Shown here: piece after piece, positions 28,740-37,845 of the stretch
Position numbering within the stretch: position 1 is the first letter of the stretch
How the letters are laid out: the number at the start of each line of letters is the position of its first letter
From: an uncultured Methylocystaceae bacterium
Lineage (GTDB): Bacteria; Pseudomonadota; Alphaproteobacteria; Rhizobiales; Beijerinckiaceae
Assembly: GCA_903870245.1 (NCBI GenBank)
Contig: CAIQCB010000036.1
Coordinates: forward strand, 1 to 49,414
Length of the DNA: 49,414 nucleotides
Direction of reading: 5' to 3'
The notes under the pieces: generated by a model
Seen by the model: only the letters and a program-made list of their open reading frames with translations
What the model was told of the DNA's origin: nothing
The model's database searches: none
Made by a program: the position numbers and the translations under genes

Positions 28740-29139
28740 GTTTCTGACGCCTTGACTGAAATGCAGGTTCGGGGCGCATAAGAGCCGGACCAGAATATGC
28801 GGCATCGTTGGTGCGGCGAGAAACTTGCCAGCCTCGAAGCTAACCCGATCATCGGCTACGTCTCCGGAACTCTTCAAGTGAGAGGGTCCTGGCACAGGCG
28901 ACAGGTTATCAGACCAAGCGAGTTCTTCTCAATAGAAGGTCAAACAGCTATTTGTGCTGAACCGTGGCAGAATTACAACATTTTTTTCCACAAAATATCA
29001 ATTAATTACACCATGGCCTAACTTTCAGGCGACATATCTGGGCATAACGCGCTTCAACGGCTCTCCCGAGGATTGACCAGCTTTCGCCTACCCATGAGAG
29101 TTGGGTCCGTTATCTTAGAATGGGGCGGGAGAGAGAGTT
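28740..29139. other. divergent gene-free region upstream of the hydrogenase operon
   Basis: Four hundred bases with no credible gene, expected to hold the promoters of the hydrogenase operon (minus) and of the 70-residue protein gene (plus). An AT-rich block lies near 28975-29015. I looked for FNR/FixK-type TTGAT-N4-ATCAA and sigma-54 sites and found only isolated half-sites. Confidence 0.4.
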
Positions 29140-29352
29140 ATGGAGGTTAGCTATTGCGTTCTCTACCGCAACACTCTCTCTGGCAAAACCAATCCACAAT
29201 TAAGCATGGCCTATGTTTCCCTTGACCTTGCGATCAACGCTGCCTTTCTGATTGCCGAGAAACAGCTGGATCCGATTGAGATTCGTGGATCGGATGGCAC
29301 GATTATCAAGGCTCCCGAGTTAATGAAAGCAATCGCTATCAGCGCCGGCTAA
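29140..29352 (+). CDS. hypothetical protein, 70 residues
   Basis: ATG 29140 is preceded by GGGAGAGAGAG. The protein has a compact alpha/beta pattern: YCVLYRNTLSG, then AYVSLDLAINAAFLIAEKQLDP, then IEIRGSDGTIIKAPELMKAI. No signal peptide or cysteine cluster is seen. The repeated strand-helix-strand pattern looks like a real small domain, but I recognise no family. It is divergent from the hydrogenase operon. Confidence 0.6.
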   Translation: MEVSYCVLYRNTLSGKTNPQLSMAYVSLDLAINAAFLIAEKQLDPIEIRGSDGTIIKAPELMKAIAISAG

Positions 29353-29425
29353 AGCTTGATCTTCCCAGGCCACTTCTCGCCGATGCTGGTGAAAACTGGC
29401 GACAGAGCCTGTGGTTGGACGCAAA

Positions 29426-30340
29426 TCAAGGTCGATGATCATAAAGCTTGGCGCGCCATCGAGGGGCGTCAGCTGGTGTAAAATCCAGCTCCCACTGGAA
29501 TTGCGAAAGAAAATTATATCCAAATATAATGGGGGTTCGAGCCCCAAGCGCTTCTCGTAGAACGCCAAAATCATAGGCGAGGATGTAAAGTCCTTTCAGA
29601 ATTCGTCCCTCGCCAATATCGATTTCCTTGAGCCTGTATAATTTCGGCGCCCATTTCGCGCCACCAGCTTCGCTGACCTTGAGACGATGCTTGACGGGGG
29701 TGAAATGTTCGGTGTGACTCTTGACAAATGTAAGATCGACCGCCGAAAGCTCCGCGCCGCTATCGAATAAACCTATAACAGGCGCATCGCCAATCTGAGC
29801 CTTTAAACCAACCAATCGCCGGTCGCCCCCCAGCATTACAAAAGTTTGAAATTGTTGACTCGGGGAGGCCTTCGGATCGGGAAAAACAATTTCCCGCCGA
29901 GCGAGATCGAGTTGAAAACGTGTGCCTTTAAAGAAATCAACGCCTAATAAATCGTCGCCATCGCTGCTTGCACACCGTGTCAAAGTGTATTTTGCACGAC
30001 CGATACTTGGTCCCTGCACCGCCTTAAGCAGAACGTTTTTCGCCTCGACGTCATCGCAATGAGTCGATTTTCCGGAGGATCCTATCGACTCCGTCTGACC
30101 GACAACCGGAAAATCCTTGTTCCAAAGGGCAAAGGTTATACGCGACGAAGTTGCGCCAGTATCAAGCCGCATCATGCCGAGGACATTGCCAAATCGAACG
30201 GGCGCGTAAATACGCCCCCCACCATACTCGCCTTCGTTGAGGGATAGCGGAATCGTCGAATTATGTTCATCGGAAATTGCTGGACAAGTGGTCGGAAATA
30301 GTAAAATTAAAATTACAAGCAGTCGATTTATTGAATGCAT
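29426..30340 (-). CDS. secreted retropepsin-like aspartic protease with two active-site motifs
   Basis: The 304-residue protein has a signal peptide (about residues 1-23, LLVILILLFPTTCPA) and two retropepsin-type half-domains. The first has LDTGATSSR (Asp60) and LLGVDFF; the second has FDSGAELSAVD (Asp193) and IIFGYNFL. Each D-[TS]-G triad plus hydrophobic-hydrophobic-Gly element is the minimum of one aspartic-protease lobe. A single chain could therefore fold as an intramolecular pseudo-dimer, as in pepsin. ATG 30340 is preceded by GGAGGCG. The substrate is unknown and the location should be periplasmic. Confidence 0.78.
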   Translation of the reverse strand: MHSINRLLVILILLFPTTCPAISDEHNSTIPLSLNEGEYGGGRIYAPVRFGNVLGMMRLDTGATSSRITFALWNKDFPVVGQTESIGSSGKSTHCDDVEAKNVLLKAVQGPSIGRAKYTLTRCASSDGDDLLGVDFFKGTRFQLDLARREIVFPDPKASPSQQFQTFVMLGGDRRLVGLKAQIGDAPVIGLFDSGAELSAVDLTFVKSHTEHFTPVKHRLKVSEAGGAKWAPKLYRLKEIDIGEGRILKGLYILAYDFGVLREALGARTPIIFGYNFLSQFQWELDFTPADAPRWRAKLYDHRP

Positions 30341-31090
30341 GTAACGCCTCCCACTTAGTTTGCCCGGATCGCCAAAGATGCTTGCTTGCCAATCAGGACG
30401 ATCACATTCGCTCGGAGCTGCGATCATTGCAAGAAAAGAGATTTCACCTGGCCAACCCAAACAGGAGAATTTCAACGAGCGCAAAGCCTAGCGTCATCGA
30501 TATGCAGTTTGTGCCGGCAAGATACGCCATTTTGGCCAAGATACCAGCGACCATCGAACGAAGAGCGATTTTATGAATTGCACGCATTCCAGTTTTATCG
30601 ATCAGGCGACACCCATTACACCGGGCCGCGTCTCTACTCCCCGTCATTCGAACTTAATTGAATGAAAAATATAGGTCTACAGGTGCTTGAAGTATTATTG
30701 CCTCCTGCAATATGTTTGTATAATTGACGGAAGTGATCAAGGAGATCAAATTATTCGCCAGTCCCAAACCTACGCCAGCGTCCTGATCCAGCAAAGGATG
30801 GAGGCCACGAAAAGCCTGTCGGCAATAGCCCCAGCATTACGTCACCAAATGCAAAAATGACGCAGGCGGCAGTTTTCATCACCCTCCAGGTACGACCAAA
30901 ATATTTCGCGGAGTCATACTCGCCCGGAATTCCTGGATCATCTAATAACGACACGTCATCCCGTCGGGAGCAGATTCATGCTCGGAGGACGCAGATAATC
31001 CATGGCGGGGCGATAGGGGCATACATGTGTCAAACTTGATATTTCTCCCGGTGAATATTTAGAGAGAATGAAATAAAGATCAGATTAACT
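30341..31090. other. gene-poor AT-richer region
   Basis: About 750 bases lie between two minus-strand genes for secreted proteins. Only short frames occur. The best (minus strand, 30751-30954, 67 codons) has a hydrophobic stretch and may be a gene remnant, but nothing supports expression. The promoter of the aspartic protease gene should lie at the low-coordinate end. Confidence 0.35.
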
Positions 31091-31495
31091 TTACTGAATC
31101 AACCTTTGTAATTTTTTTCCCTCTTTACTGTTAAATTCCATTTCATCCAAGCCGCCGTTCTTATCCTTGTCAGCAGCGCGCAAAAGACTATCGGCGACAG
31201 CAAAATACTCATTTTTATCCAGCAGATCATCTTTATCTGTATCTGCTTTTTTATATTCCACTTTTGATAGACGGTTACCGGACGAATGGAGATCAATTTT
31301 GCCATCCCCATCACTGTCGATGTTATCAAAAGTGTCGCTTGCCGCCTTGCCCATCTCGGAAATATCGATGGTCTTGTCGCTATCGCTGTCGAGGTCAGCA
31401 ACCGGAGAAGCCGTGTGACTATCGGGGCCAGCCATGGCTGGCCCACTCAATGCGCCGGCAAGAACGGCAATTCCGAATAGACGAATGAGATGCAT
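31091..31495 (-). CDS. lanmodulin-like four-EF-hand periplasmic protein
   Basis: The 134-residue protein has a signal peptide of 22 residues (ending GPAMA) and four EF-hand loops starting at residues 36, 60, 85 and 109. The 24/25/24 spacing, with only 12-13 residues between loops, matches lanmodulin and differs from calmodulin-type pairs. Each loop has Asp at positions 1, 3 and 9, and loops 1, 3 and 4 have Glu at 12. Loop 2 ends in Ser instead of Glu. The mature length of 112 residues equals that of lanmodulin. The Pro at loop position 2 that marks classic lanmodulin is missing (Ser, Ser, Thr, Lys). GGGAGAAC precedes ATG 31495, and a small CTGCC/GGCAG inverted repeat lies at 31516-31533 in the leader. 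Lanthanide or calcium binding is inferred. Confidence 0.82.
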   Translation of the reverse strand: MHLIRLFGIAVLAGALSGPAMAGPDSHTASPVADLDSDSDKTIDISEMGKAASDTFDNIDSDGDGKIDLHSSGNRLSKVEYKKADTDKDDLLDKNEYFAVADSLLRAADKDKNGGLDEMEFNSKEGKKLQRLIQ

Positions 31496-31801
31496 TTTTG
31501 TTCTCCCTCGCTTCCCTGCCAATTTAACGGCAGATTCGCATCATGTCCCGGAAAAATCGAAAGATTCTTACCCGGGCCAGCAACAGGATAATATTCCCTT
31601 TCTGCGCTTCTGCTCTCTGTTTGGACGGGATCAGGAAGCTTGAACAGCGCATCCGCCGCGTTGATTTAGCGGCCGGACTCGACTATCCCTCAAAGATACG
31701 CAAAGCTGACAATATAATCCATGGGCGCGCAAGTCCTTGAGCCGTCTGGAGTTGTCAAGCAAAACGAATATGCTTGATGGTAAACGAAATAGAGGTTCAC
31801 A
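31496..31801. other. divergent intergenic region
   Basis: About 300 bases between the lanmodulin-like gene (minus) and the coiled-coil gene (plus). No gene is seen. Both promoters should lie here. Apart from the short inverted repeat at 31516-31533 I see no defined site. Confidence 0.35.
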
Positions 31802-32368
31802 GTGTCAGAGACGAAACAGGAACCCGAAGATCTTATCCGGTCAAGATATAGAGAACTCGAAAAATATATACCTCGTCGCGTTATGCCCTCTCAGGCCGAT
31901 AGCCGCATGACGAGCCGGAAAGGGCAAGAAACAGCGCATGAGAATACACGTGAAGCCGATTATGAAAACTTCGTCAATTCGGTCAAAACATCATCGCTCG
32001 CGCTAAGAGAACTGGCTCGCAGAAACCAGGAGCTTACAGAACATAATCAGGAAATCCAGTCTCAGGCTGAACGGATTATAGAATCCGTACGTAATGAACT
32101 GGCGAATGAAAGGTCGCGAATTTCCGGTCTCGAAAGTGAACTCAGCACATTGAGAACAGAATCTGCGAGATTGGTGAACGAGAGCGCGACACGGATCAGG
32201 GAACTTGAGGCGCTGACCGTTTCTCTTTCCGAAAAACTGGAAAATACGACGCATGAGCTGAAAAGCGCCAGGGACTGGTTGCATTATCTTTGCTCGCAGG
32301 CTGCGGGCGATCTCAGCGAGGCGCTGGCGGAAGCAGATCGCCTGATGACCGAAAACTCACAAAATTAA
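31802..32368 (+). CDS. coiled-coil protein, function unknown
   Basis: The 188-residue protein is hydrophilic and almost entirely helical from about residue 50 on, with heptad-rich segments such as LALRELARRNQELTEHNQE and ISGLESELSTLRTE. There is no signal peptide or membrane segment. GTG 31802 has AGAGG six bases upstream. It lies 72 bases before an ABC-F gene on the same strand. No family is recognised. Confidence 0.65.
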   Translation: MSETKQEPEDLIRSRYRELEKYIPRRVMPSQADSRMTSRKGQETAHENTREADYENFVNSVKTSSLALRELARRNQELTEHNQEIQSQAERIIESVRNELANERSRISGLESELSTLRTESARLVNESATRIRELEALTVSLSEKLENTTHELKSARDWLHYLCSQAAGDLSEALAEADRLMTENSQN

Positions 32369-32440
32369 AAGACGGCTCAAAAGCCATTATAAACCATAAC
32401 TTTTTTGGAGGCCGACGTCAGGAAAAGACGCGGCGCAGAC

Positions 32441-34060
32441 ATGATCCGCATCGAAAATATCAGCAAACAAAATGGTCATCAAATTCTATTCATTGAGGCT
32501 AGCGCGACGCTTCTCAAAGGCGAGAAAGCTGGCCTTGTTGGGCCCAACGGGTCCGGTAAAACAACGCTTTTCAAAATGATTACGGGACAGGAGCCGCCTG
32601 ACGAAGGCTTTGTCTCCACAGACCGGGGAGTCACTATCGGCTATTTCAGTCAGGACGTCGGAGAAATGTCGGGCCGTAGCGTTGTCGCCGAGGTCATGGA
32701 TGGCGCCGGCCCGGTCAGCATCGTCGCCGCTGAACTGCGAGAACTTGAAGCCGCTATGACAGATCTGGAAAGGGCAGATGAGATTGAAGTTATCCTTGAG
32801 CGGTATGGGGAGGTGCAGGCGCGCTTCGAGGAATTGGATGGCTATGCGCTTGATGGACGTGCGCGCGAAGTTCTCGCAGGACTTAATTTCTCATCGCAGA
32901 TGGTGGATGGAGACGTTGGCGCATTATCCGGCGGCTGGAAAATGCGCGTAGCGCTGGCGCGCATTCTACTCATGCGTCCAGATGTCATGCTGCTTGACGA
33001 GCCCAGCAATCACCTGGATATCGAGAGTCTGATCTGGCTGGAGAATTTTCTCAAGGATTATGACGGCGCTATGCTGATGACATCCCACGATCGGGAATTC
33101 ATGAATCGAATAGTCTCAAAAATTATCGAGATCGATAGCGGTAGCCTGACCTCATATTCCGGCGACTATGAATTTTACGAATTACAGCGCACCCAGAGTG
33201 AAAGAGAGCAACAAGCGCAATACGAACGCCAGCAGGCAATGCTCGCCAAGGAAGTCAAGTTTATCGAAAGATTCAAAGCCCGCGCCTCACATGCGGCTCA
33301 GGTTCAGAGTCGGGTAAAGAAGCTTGAAAAAATCGAACGCGTCACTCCCCCGCGACGGCGCCAGTCCATCACTTTTGATTTTCCTACGCCCTTGCGCTCT
33401 GGCGATGATGTTGCAAGTTTGAAAAACATTCATAAGCGATATGGCGTTCGCACTATATATGAAGGCTTTAATTTTCATGTGCGTCGAAAGGAGCGCTGGT
33501 GCGTCATGGGCGTGAACGGCGCCGGCAAATCTACTTTGCTTAAACTGGCTGCAGGCGCGATAAGTCCTGACTCCGGCGATGTAGCTCTGGGAGCCAACGT
33601 AAAAATGGGTTATTTTGCACAGCATGCAATGGAATTGCTCGAGGAGGATAACACAATCTTTCAGTCTCTGGAGGGATCGTTCCCACAGGCGAGTCAGGCT
33701 TCGCTGCGCACACTTGCGGGCTGCTTTGGTTTCTCCGGTGAAGACATTGAAAAAAAGTGCCGGGTGCTCTCGGGTGGCGAAAAGGCGCGTTTGGTGATGG
33801 CGAAAATGCTCTTTGATCCGCCCAATTTTCTAATACTCGACGAACCAACAAACCACCTCGATCTGGCGACAAAAGAAATGTTGATTGCCGCGCTAGCCGC
33901 TTATGAAGGCGCCATGCTGTTTGTTTCGCACGATCGCCGCTTTCTTGCGGCTCTTTCCAATCGCGTGCTGGAACTGACGCCCGACGGCGTTCACCAGTAT
34001 AGCGGCGGCTACAGCGAATATGTCGCGCGAACCGGCCATGAGGCCCCCGGCCTTCATTGA
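32441..34060 (+). CDS. ABC-F family ATPase (YbiT/Uup-like)
   Basis: The 539-residue protein has two fused ABC domains without membrane segments: Walker A GPNGSGKTT and GVNGAGKST, signatures LSGGW and LSGGEK, and Walker B/DEP motifs LLDEPSNHLD and ILDEPTNHLD. ABC-F proteins act on ribosomes to relieve translational stalling or protect against antibiotics. A basic linker (FIERFKARASHAAQVQSR) separates the domains. Residues align best with the YbiT-type housekeeping group. ATG 32441 is the family-like start, although the AGGAAAAG upstream is rather distant. Confidence 0.92.
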   Translation: MIRIENISKQNGHQILFIEASATLLKGEKAGLVGPNGSGKTTLFKMITGQEPPDEGFVSTDRGVTIGYFSQDVGEMSGRSVVAEVMDGAGPVSIVAAELRELEAAMTDLERADEIEVILERYGEVQARFEELDGYALDGRAREVLAGLNFSSQMVDGDVGALSGGWKMRVALARILLMRPDVMLLDEPSNHLDIESLIWLENFLKDYDGAMLMTSHDREFMNRIVSKIIEIDSGSLTSYSGDYEFYELQRTQSEREQQAQYERQQAMLAKEVKFIERFKARASHAAQVQSRVKKLEKIERVTPPRRRQSITFDFPTPLRSGDDVASLKNIHKRYGVRTIYEGFNFHVRRKERWCVMGVNGAGKSTLLKLAAGAISPDSGDVALGANVKMGYFAQHAMELLEEDNTIFQSLEGSFPQASQASLRTLAGCFGFSGEDIEKKCRVLSGGEKARLVMAKMLFDPPNFLILDEPTNHLDLATKEMLIAALAAYEGAMLFVSHDRRFLAALSNRVLELTPDGVHQYSGGYSEYVARTGHEAPGLH

Positions 34061-34107
34061 TGACCTGTGGTTTTTAGAAAGCCTACTACAGATCGCGCTC
34101 TCGGGTT

Positions 34108-34929
34108 TTATTCGGTCTCACCGCTGGCGTCACCAGAGTCGATCTGACGCCCGATTATCGCGATTGCGCGTTCATAAACAGTTGCAGCGTTCCAGGCCTG
34201 GATCGCTGAAAAGTTTGCCTCTCCGGGCTGGTAACCGGCCCCGGCCCGCCAGCCGTGAGCATGCAGGAAATTGGCTGTCGCAGCGAGCGCCGGACCAGCA
34301 TTATCCAGGTTACCGCCTGTTCCATACTGGAGAATGTTTTTGGGCAGAAATTGCGTCTGGCCAATTTCGCCATGCATAGAGCCTCGAGCATTGGGCGAAA
34401 TGGAGCCTCGATCAATGAGCTCAAGGGCGGCGTAAAGCTGATCTGTAAAGTAGGCTGAGCGTCGACAATCGTATGCCAAAGTCGCAACCGCCGAGAGGGC
34501 GTGCTGCTTGCCGCGGATTGCCCCAAAGCCGGTCTCCATTCCCCAGATGGCTAACAAGGGCCCGGGAGGCACGCCATAGCGACGCTCCAGTGACGAAAAA
34601 AGAGCGGCCTGCGACCTTTTTAACTGGCGGCCGCGCGCCACAATCGTTGAAGCGCCACGTTTTTTCATAAATTGTTCGAGGGACAATTTGAAACTCTTCT
34701 GGCCGCGATCAGCGCCAATCGTTGCAGTCGAGTAATGCGTATTCAAGAGAGCGGAAACTCCGGCTTCGCCAACTCCATGCGCGCGCGCCTCGCCAGCAAA
34801 ACTCTGCTTCCAGTCCTCGAAACCGCCTCCTGTGCTACTGCATTGGGCGGCAGCCGCGCCAAGCGAGCTCCCGACAAGCGTCAACAAAGAAACGCCCACA
34901 GACGCCCAGAAACGGTTATTCTTCGTCAT
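34108..34929 (-). CDS. lytic murein transglycosylase (MltB-like, SLT_2 domain)
   Basis: The 273-residue exported protein (signal peptide ending near residue 28, GAAAAQC) cleaves the MurNAc-GlcNAc bond with formation of 1,6-anhydro-MurNAc. The catalytic glutamate is in AIWGMETGFGA, followed by ALSAVATLAYDCRR and GEIGQTQFLPKN, all typical of membrane-bound lytic transglycosylase B relatives. It lacks the C-terminal peptidoglycan-binding domain found in many homologues. AAGGAAA precedes ATG 34929. Confidence 0.9.
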   Translation of the reverse strand: MTKNNRFWASVGVSLLTLVGSSLGAAAAQCSSTGGGFEDWKQSFAGEARAHGVGEAGVSALLNTHYSTATIGADRGQKSFKLSLEQFMKKRGASTIVARGRQLKRSQAALFSSLERRYGVPPGPLLAIWGMETGFGAIRGKQHALSAVATLAYDCRRSAYFTDQLYAALELIDRGSISPNARGSMHGEIGQTQFLPKNILQYGTGGNLDNAGPALAATANFLHAHGWRAGAGYQPGEANFSAIQAWNAATVYERAIAIIGRQIDSGDASGETE

Positions 34930-35063
34930 TGGGATTTCCTTTGATCCACATCAGCCCGCGAAGCATGAACGTCCGATTCATGATTTGCAAGCCCCTCGAT
35001 TTTACCTGCTTATTAAAAGCCCGATGCCAGAGCCATATCCCCGGATTAAGCTACAAAAAATCT

Positions 35064-35351
35064 TTACCAGTCGCCAGCGGCTAACGAATAGACGATATAG
35101 CCAGCAATCCAGAAGATCGAGAACGCCATAGCCCCTGCCATCCAGATCCACAAGGACCTGCTCGACTCATTAATATCCAGACGCTTTTTCAACCGTTGAA
35201 TGAATAAAGTCAGAAGGAACAGCGCGACAAAACAAACATACAAAGAAATCAAATATGTAACCTGAGCCGTGTATGAAGCGACATTCTCATTTGCCGGCGT
35301 ACCGTTGAAGATTGCATTAATAAGTCTGGTCAGGGAGAAGGACATGCTCAT
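35064..35351 (-). CDS. small two-helix membrane protein
   Basis: The 95-residue protein has two membrane segments, VTYLISLYVCFVALFLLTLF and a second from SLWIWMAGAMAF to YIVYSLA, joined by a basic loop (QRLKKRLD). ATG 35351 or ATG 35345 may be used; neither has a clear ribosome-binding site. It lies 31 bases downstream of the GYF_2 membrane protein gene and is probably coupled to it. Function unknown. Confidence 0.65.
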   Translation of the reverse strand: MSMSFSLTRLINAIFNGTPANENVASYTAQVTYLISLYVCFVALFLLTLFIQRLKKRLDINESSRSLWIWMAGAMAFSIFWIAGYIVYSLAAGDW

Positions 35352-35382
35352 CGCAATTGTGCTTTTTTGGCGAAGATCATGA

Positions 35383-36228
35383 TCAAGAGATTTCTGTTTC
35401 CTGAAGCATAAGCCAGCCCTCGCCAAATGAGAGGTTATGCACAAGGGTCGTCGGGGAAACAACACCCTGGCGCAAAAGCCGCTCTAATTCCTGTTCGCTG
35501 ACAGGCCCCATGACTTCTCCTGCCTGTTCGTAAAACCACAGGTCCTGATGCGCACTGTTTGTATCCTGAGCGCGATCAGCGCTAGCACTGGCTGATCCAG
35601 CTCTCATTACCTGTTCTCGGGCGCCTCTGGCAGAGCCAGTCGCTACATATGAGGCTGACTCCGCCCCGCCAGAGCGTTCGATTGCTTCATCCTCGCGCGG
35701 AGAATCCTTGAGCGCGCCTCCGAACATCAAAGCGCGCAATCGTTGATCTCCCAGCACATGCTCGAATTCCAGATAGGCGAAGAACGGCATGAGTGCAAAA
35801 AACATGATAATACAAGACAGAACTATTACCTGAAACTTATTATGCTCCAAGCCGGGATGGCCGTGGAAAATCGCATCATAAATATTCTTTCCCTCCACTG
35901 CCCCAATAACAGCCTCCTCAATAATTCGAAAGACAAGAAGCAATACTGCGAAAATTGCTGATTTGGCCAGGATGACATAAATCAGCGCGCTCTTTCTGAA
36001 TTTATCGCCAATCTGCAATTCTTGCCCAACCAGAATGACTTTGGCCAGCGCCATGGCGTTCAGGAAGGAAAATCCGATATGTGAGGCAAGACCGCCATCG
36101 TTCAGCAGCAAATATCTGTGAATAGCGAACAGACTCAGCAATACGCCAAGATACAGGGCGATCACCAACATCCGCTTGAAGATGCCTGTCATGCTCTCGC
36201 GGATGCTTCCAAGCCTCTCAAGCATCAT
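35383..36228 (-). CDS. membrane protein with C-terminal GYF_2 domain
   Basis: The 281-residue protein has four membrane segments in the first 160 residues (for example MLVIALYLGVLLSLFAIHRY and LIYVILAKSAIFAVLLLVF). A Ser/Ala/charged linker follows, then a GYF_2 (DUF4339) domain at the end: LWFYEQAGEVMGPVSEQEL and a GEGW motif. GYF_2 domains are thought to bind peptides and are often fused to membrane modules. AAGGGGA precedes ATG 36228. It probably forms a pair with the small membrane protein downstream. Confidence 0.75.
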   Translation of the reverse strand: MMLERLGSIRESMTGIFKRMLVIALYLGVLLSLFAIHRYLLLNDGGLASHIGFSFLNAMALAKVILVGQELQIGDKFRKSALIYVILAKSAIFAVLLLVFRIIEEAVIGAVEGKNIYDAIFHGHPGLEHNKFQVIVLSCIIMFFALMPFFAYLEFEHVLGDQRLRALMFGGALKDSPREDEAIERSGGAESASYVATGSARGAREQVMRAGSASASADRAQDTNSAHQDLWFYEQAGEVMGPVSEQELERLLRQGVVSPTTLVHNLSFGEGWLMLQETEIS

Positions 36229-36366
36229 CCAATCCCCTTGGTTGCAACAAATGGAATTTTTCCAATCCAAGGGAGAATAATCTCAGATAGCTTAGCGGGC
36301 AAATAGAACTTTGATGTTCCGAACTCTTGATTCATCATTCAAGAGACTGTTATCTCTTGAGGAGAC

Positions 36367-37725
36367 ATGATCCCAAACGAAAAACCCCTGTCGCCAAAGC
36401 TGAGCAGGAGATTCCTCTCCCTATCAATTTTATCTTTGCTGACAGGCGCTGCAACGGGGCTGATCTGCACGACATTTCGCTTCGCTCTGGATTGGGCGAA
36501 TCGACTTCGCGACGCCATTATTCTTGTCGAACGCCCGGATCATCTGCCTGGTTTGGCCTTTTTCACCGCGCTCTGCGCCGCCGCCGCCGCCCTGTCCGCA
36601 TGGCTGGTTCGTCGGTTTTCCATTCATGCCACCGGTAGCGGTATTCCGCACGTAGAAGCCGTTCTTCATGGCCTGGCGCCGCCAACCGGACTCGCGCTCG
36701 TTCCTGTCAAATTCGTCGGAGGCCTGCTGGCGATGGGCGCTGGCTTGCTTCTGGGGCGAGAGGGTCCCAGCGTGCAAATGGGCGCGAGCATTTCCCGATG
36801 GATTGGCGAGAAAACCGGCTGCGGCGAGGAGGAATGTCGTGAACTGCTTGCGGCTGGAGCCGGGGCGGGCCTCGCCACTGCATTTAATGCGCCAATCGCT
36901 GGGGCCATCTTCGTTCTTGAGGAGCTGGTTCAAAGATTTGAACACCGCATCGCTATTCTGGCGCTTGGAGCCTCGGCCAGTGCGATCGCCATTGAGCGTT
37001 TGCTCGTCGGAGACAGACAAGAATTTCACTTAGTCGCAACTATTGGCGCTCCGACCCAAAGTCTCTGGCTTTTTATGATCCTGGGCCTTGGCCTCGGCTT
37101 ATTGGCCATTTTTTATAACTGGACGGTGCTCAAGTCGCTGAAGCTGGTCGGCGGCCTGCGGCGCTTGTCCGTCGAAACACGGGCCGGGATTATCGGCGCT
37201 GGAGTTGCTCTTGTCGCATGGACAGCCCCTGGCTGGATTGGCGGAGGAGAGCCAATCGTCCAGCAGGCGCTGTCCGATATTGGCGTATTTTCCGGGCTTT
37301 TCGCGCTGTTGCTGGTTCGCCTTTTTCTTGGAGCGCTATGTTACGCTGCTGGAACGCCTGGCGGCGTATTTGCGCCGATGCTTGCGCTTGGCGCTTTGTC
37401 GGGACAGATGTTTGGCCGCCTTTGCATGAACATCGCGCCGGATGCGGTACCCCATCCAGGAATCTTCGCGCTAGTTGGCATGACCGCTTTGTTTAGCGGC
37501 GTCACCCGGGCGCCCCTGACAGGAATCGTGCTGGTGACGGAAATGAGCGGCAATGCATCAATGTTGTTGCCAATGTTATGCGCCTGTTTTGCTGCTATGT
37601 TGCCCCCGACCCTTCTCGGCGCAATTCCGCTTTACGAGTCGTTGCGCAAAATCACGCTTGAGCGTGAAGAAGAACAGCAAAACAGACACCAGACGCTCAA
37701 TAAAGCTGAACCAGCTCACGAATAA
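36367..37725 (+). CDS. ClC-family chloride channel or H+/Cl- antiporter
   Basis: The 452-residue protein has the ClC fold with the anion-binding motifs GSGIPHVE, GREGPSVQMG (with the gating glutamate) and GTPGGVFAPML. The conserved FSGVTRAPLTGIVLVTEM helix is present. It has no CBS domains. A GAGGAGA segment precedes ATG 36367. Bacterial members mostly exchange chloride for protons, often in acid resistance. Confidence 0.93.
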   Translation: MIPNEKPLSPKLSRRFLSLSILSLLTGAATGLICTTFRFALDWANRLRDAIILVERPDHLPGLAFFTALCAAAAALSAWLVRRFSIHATGSGIPHVEAVLHGLAPPTGLALVPVKFVGGLLAMGAGLLLGREGPSVQMGASISRWIGEKTGCGEEECRELLAAGAGAGLATAFNAPIAGAIFVLEELVQRFEHRIAILALGASASAIAIERLLVGDRQEFHLVATIGAPTQSLWLFMILGLGLGLLAIFYNWTVLKSLKLVGGLRRLSVETRAGIIGAGVALVAWTAPGWIGGGEPIVQQALSDIGVFSGLFALLLVRLFLGALCYAAGTPGGVFAPMLALGALSGQMFGRLCMNIAPDAVPHPGIFALVGMTALFSGVTRAPLTGIVLVTEMSGNASMLLPMLCACFAAMLPPTLLGAIPLYESLRKITLEREEEQQNRHQTLNKAEPAHE

Positions 37726-37845
37726 TTCAGAAATGAGATGCGTCATCGAAACGACATATAATCGACATTTGCATCCAATATATTTGTCAGAAATACGAAG
37801 CAAGAGTGTCGCAAAAATTCAGCTTGCAACTGCTAGCTATGATCT

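Noticed and set aside
28740-29139. FNR/FixK or sigma-54 site controlling the hydrogenase operon
   Set aside because: Only isolated TTGAT-like half-sites occur, and no TGGCAC-N5-TTGC match was found.
30751-30954. 67-codon minus-strand frame in the gene-poor region
   Set aside because: It has one hydrophobic stretch but only a weak ribosome-binding site and no family resemblance. It could be a gene remnant, which I cannot support.
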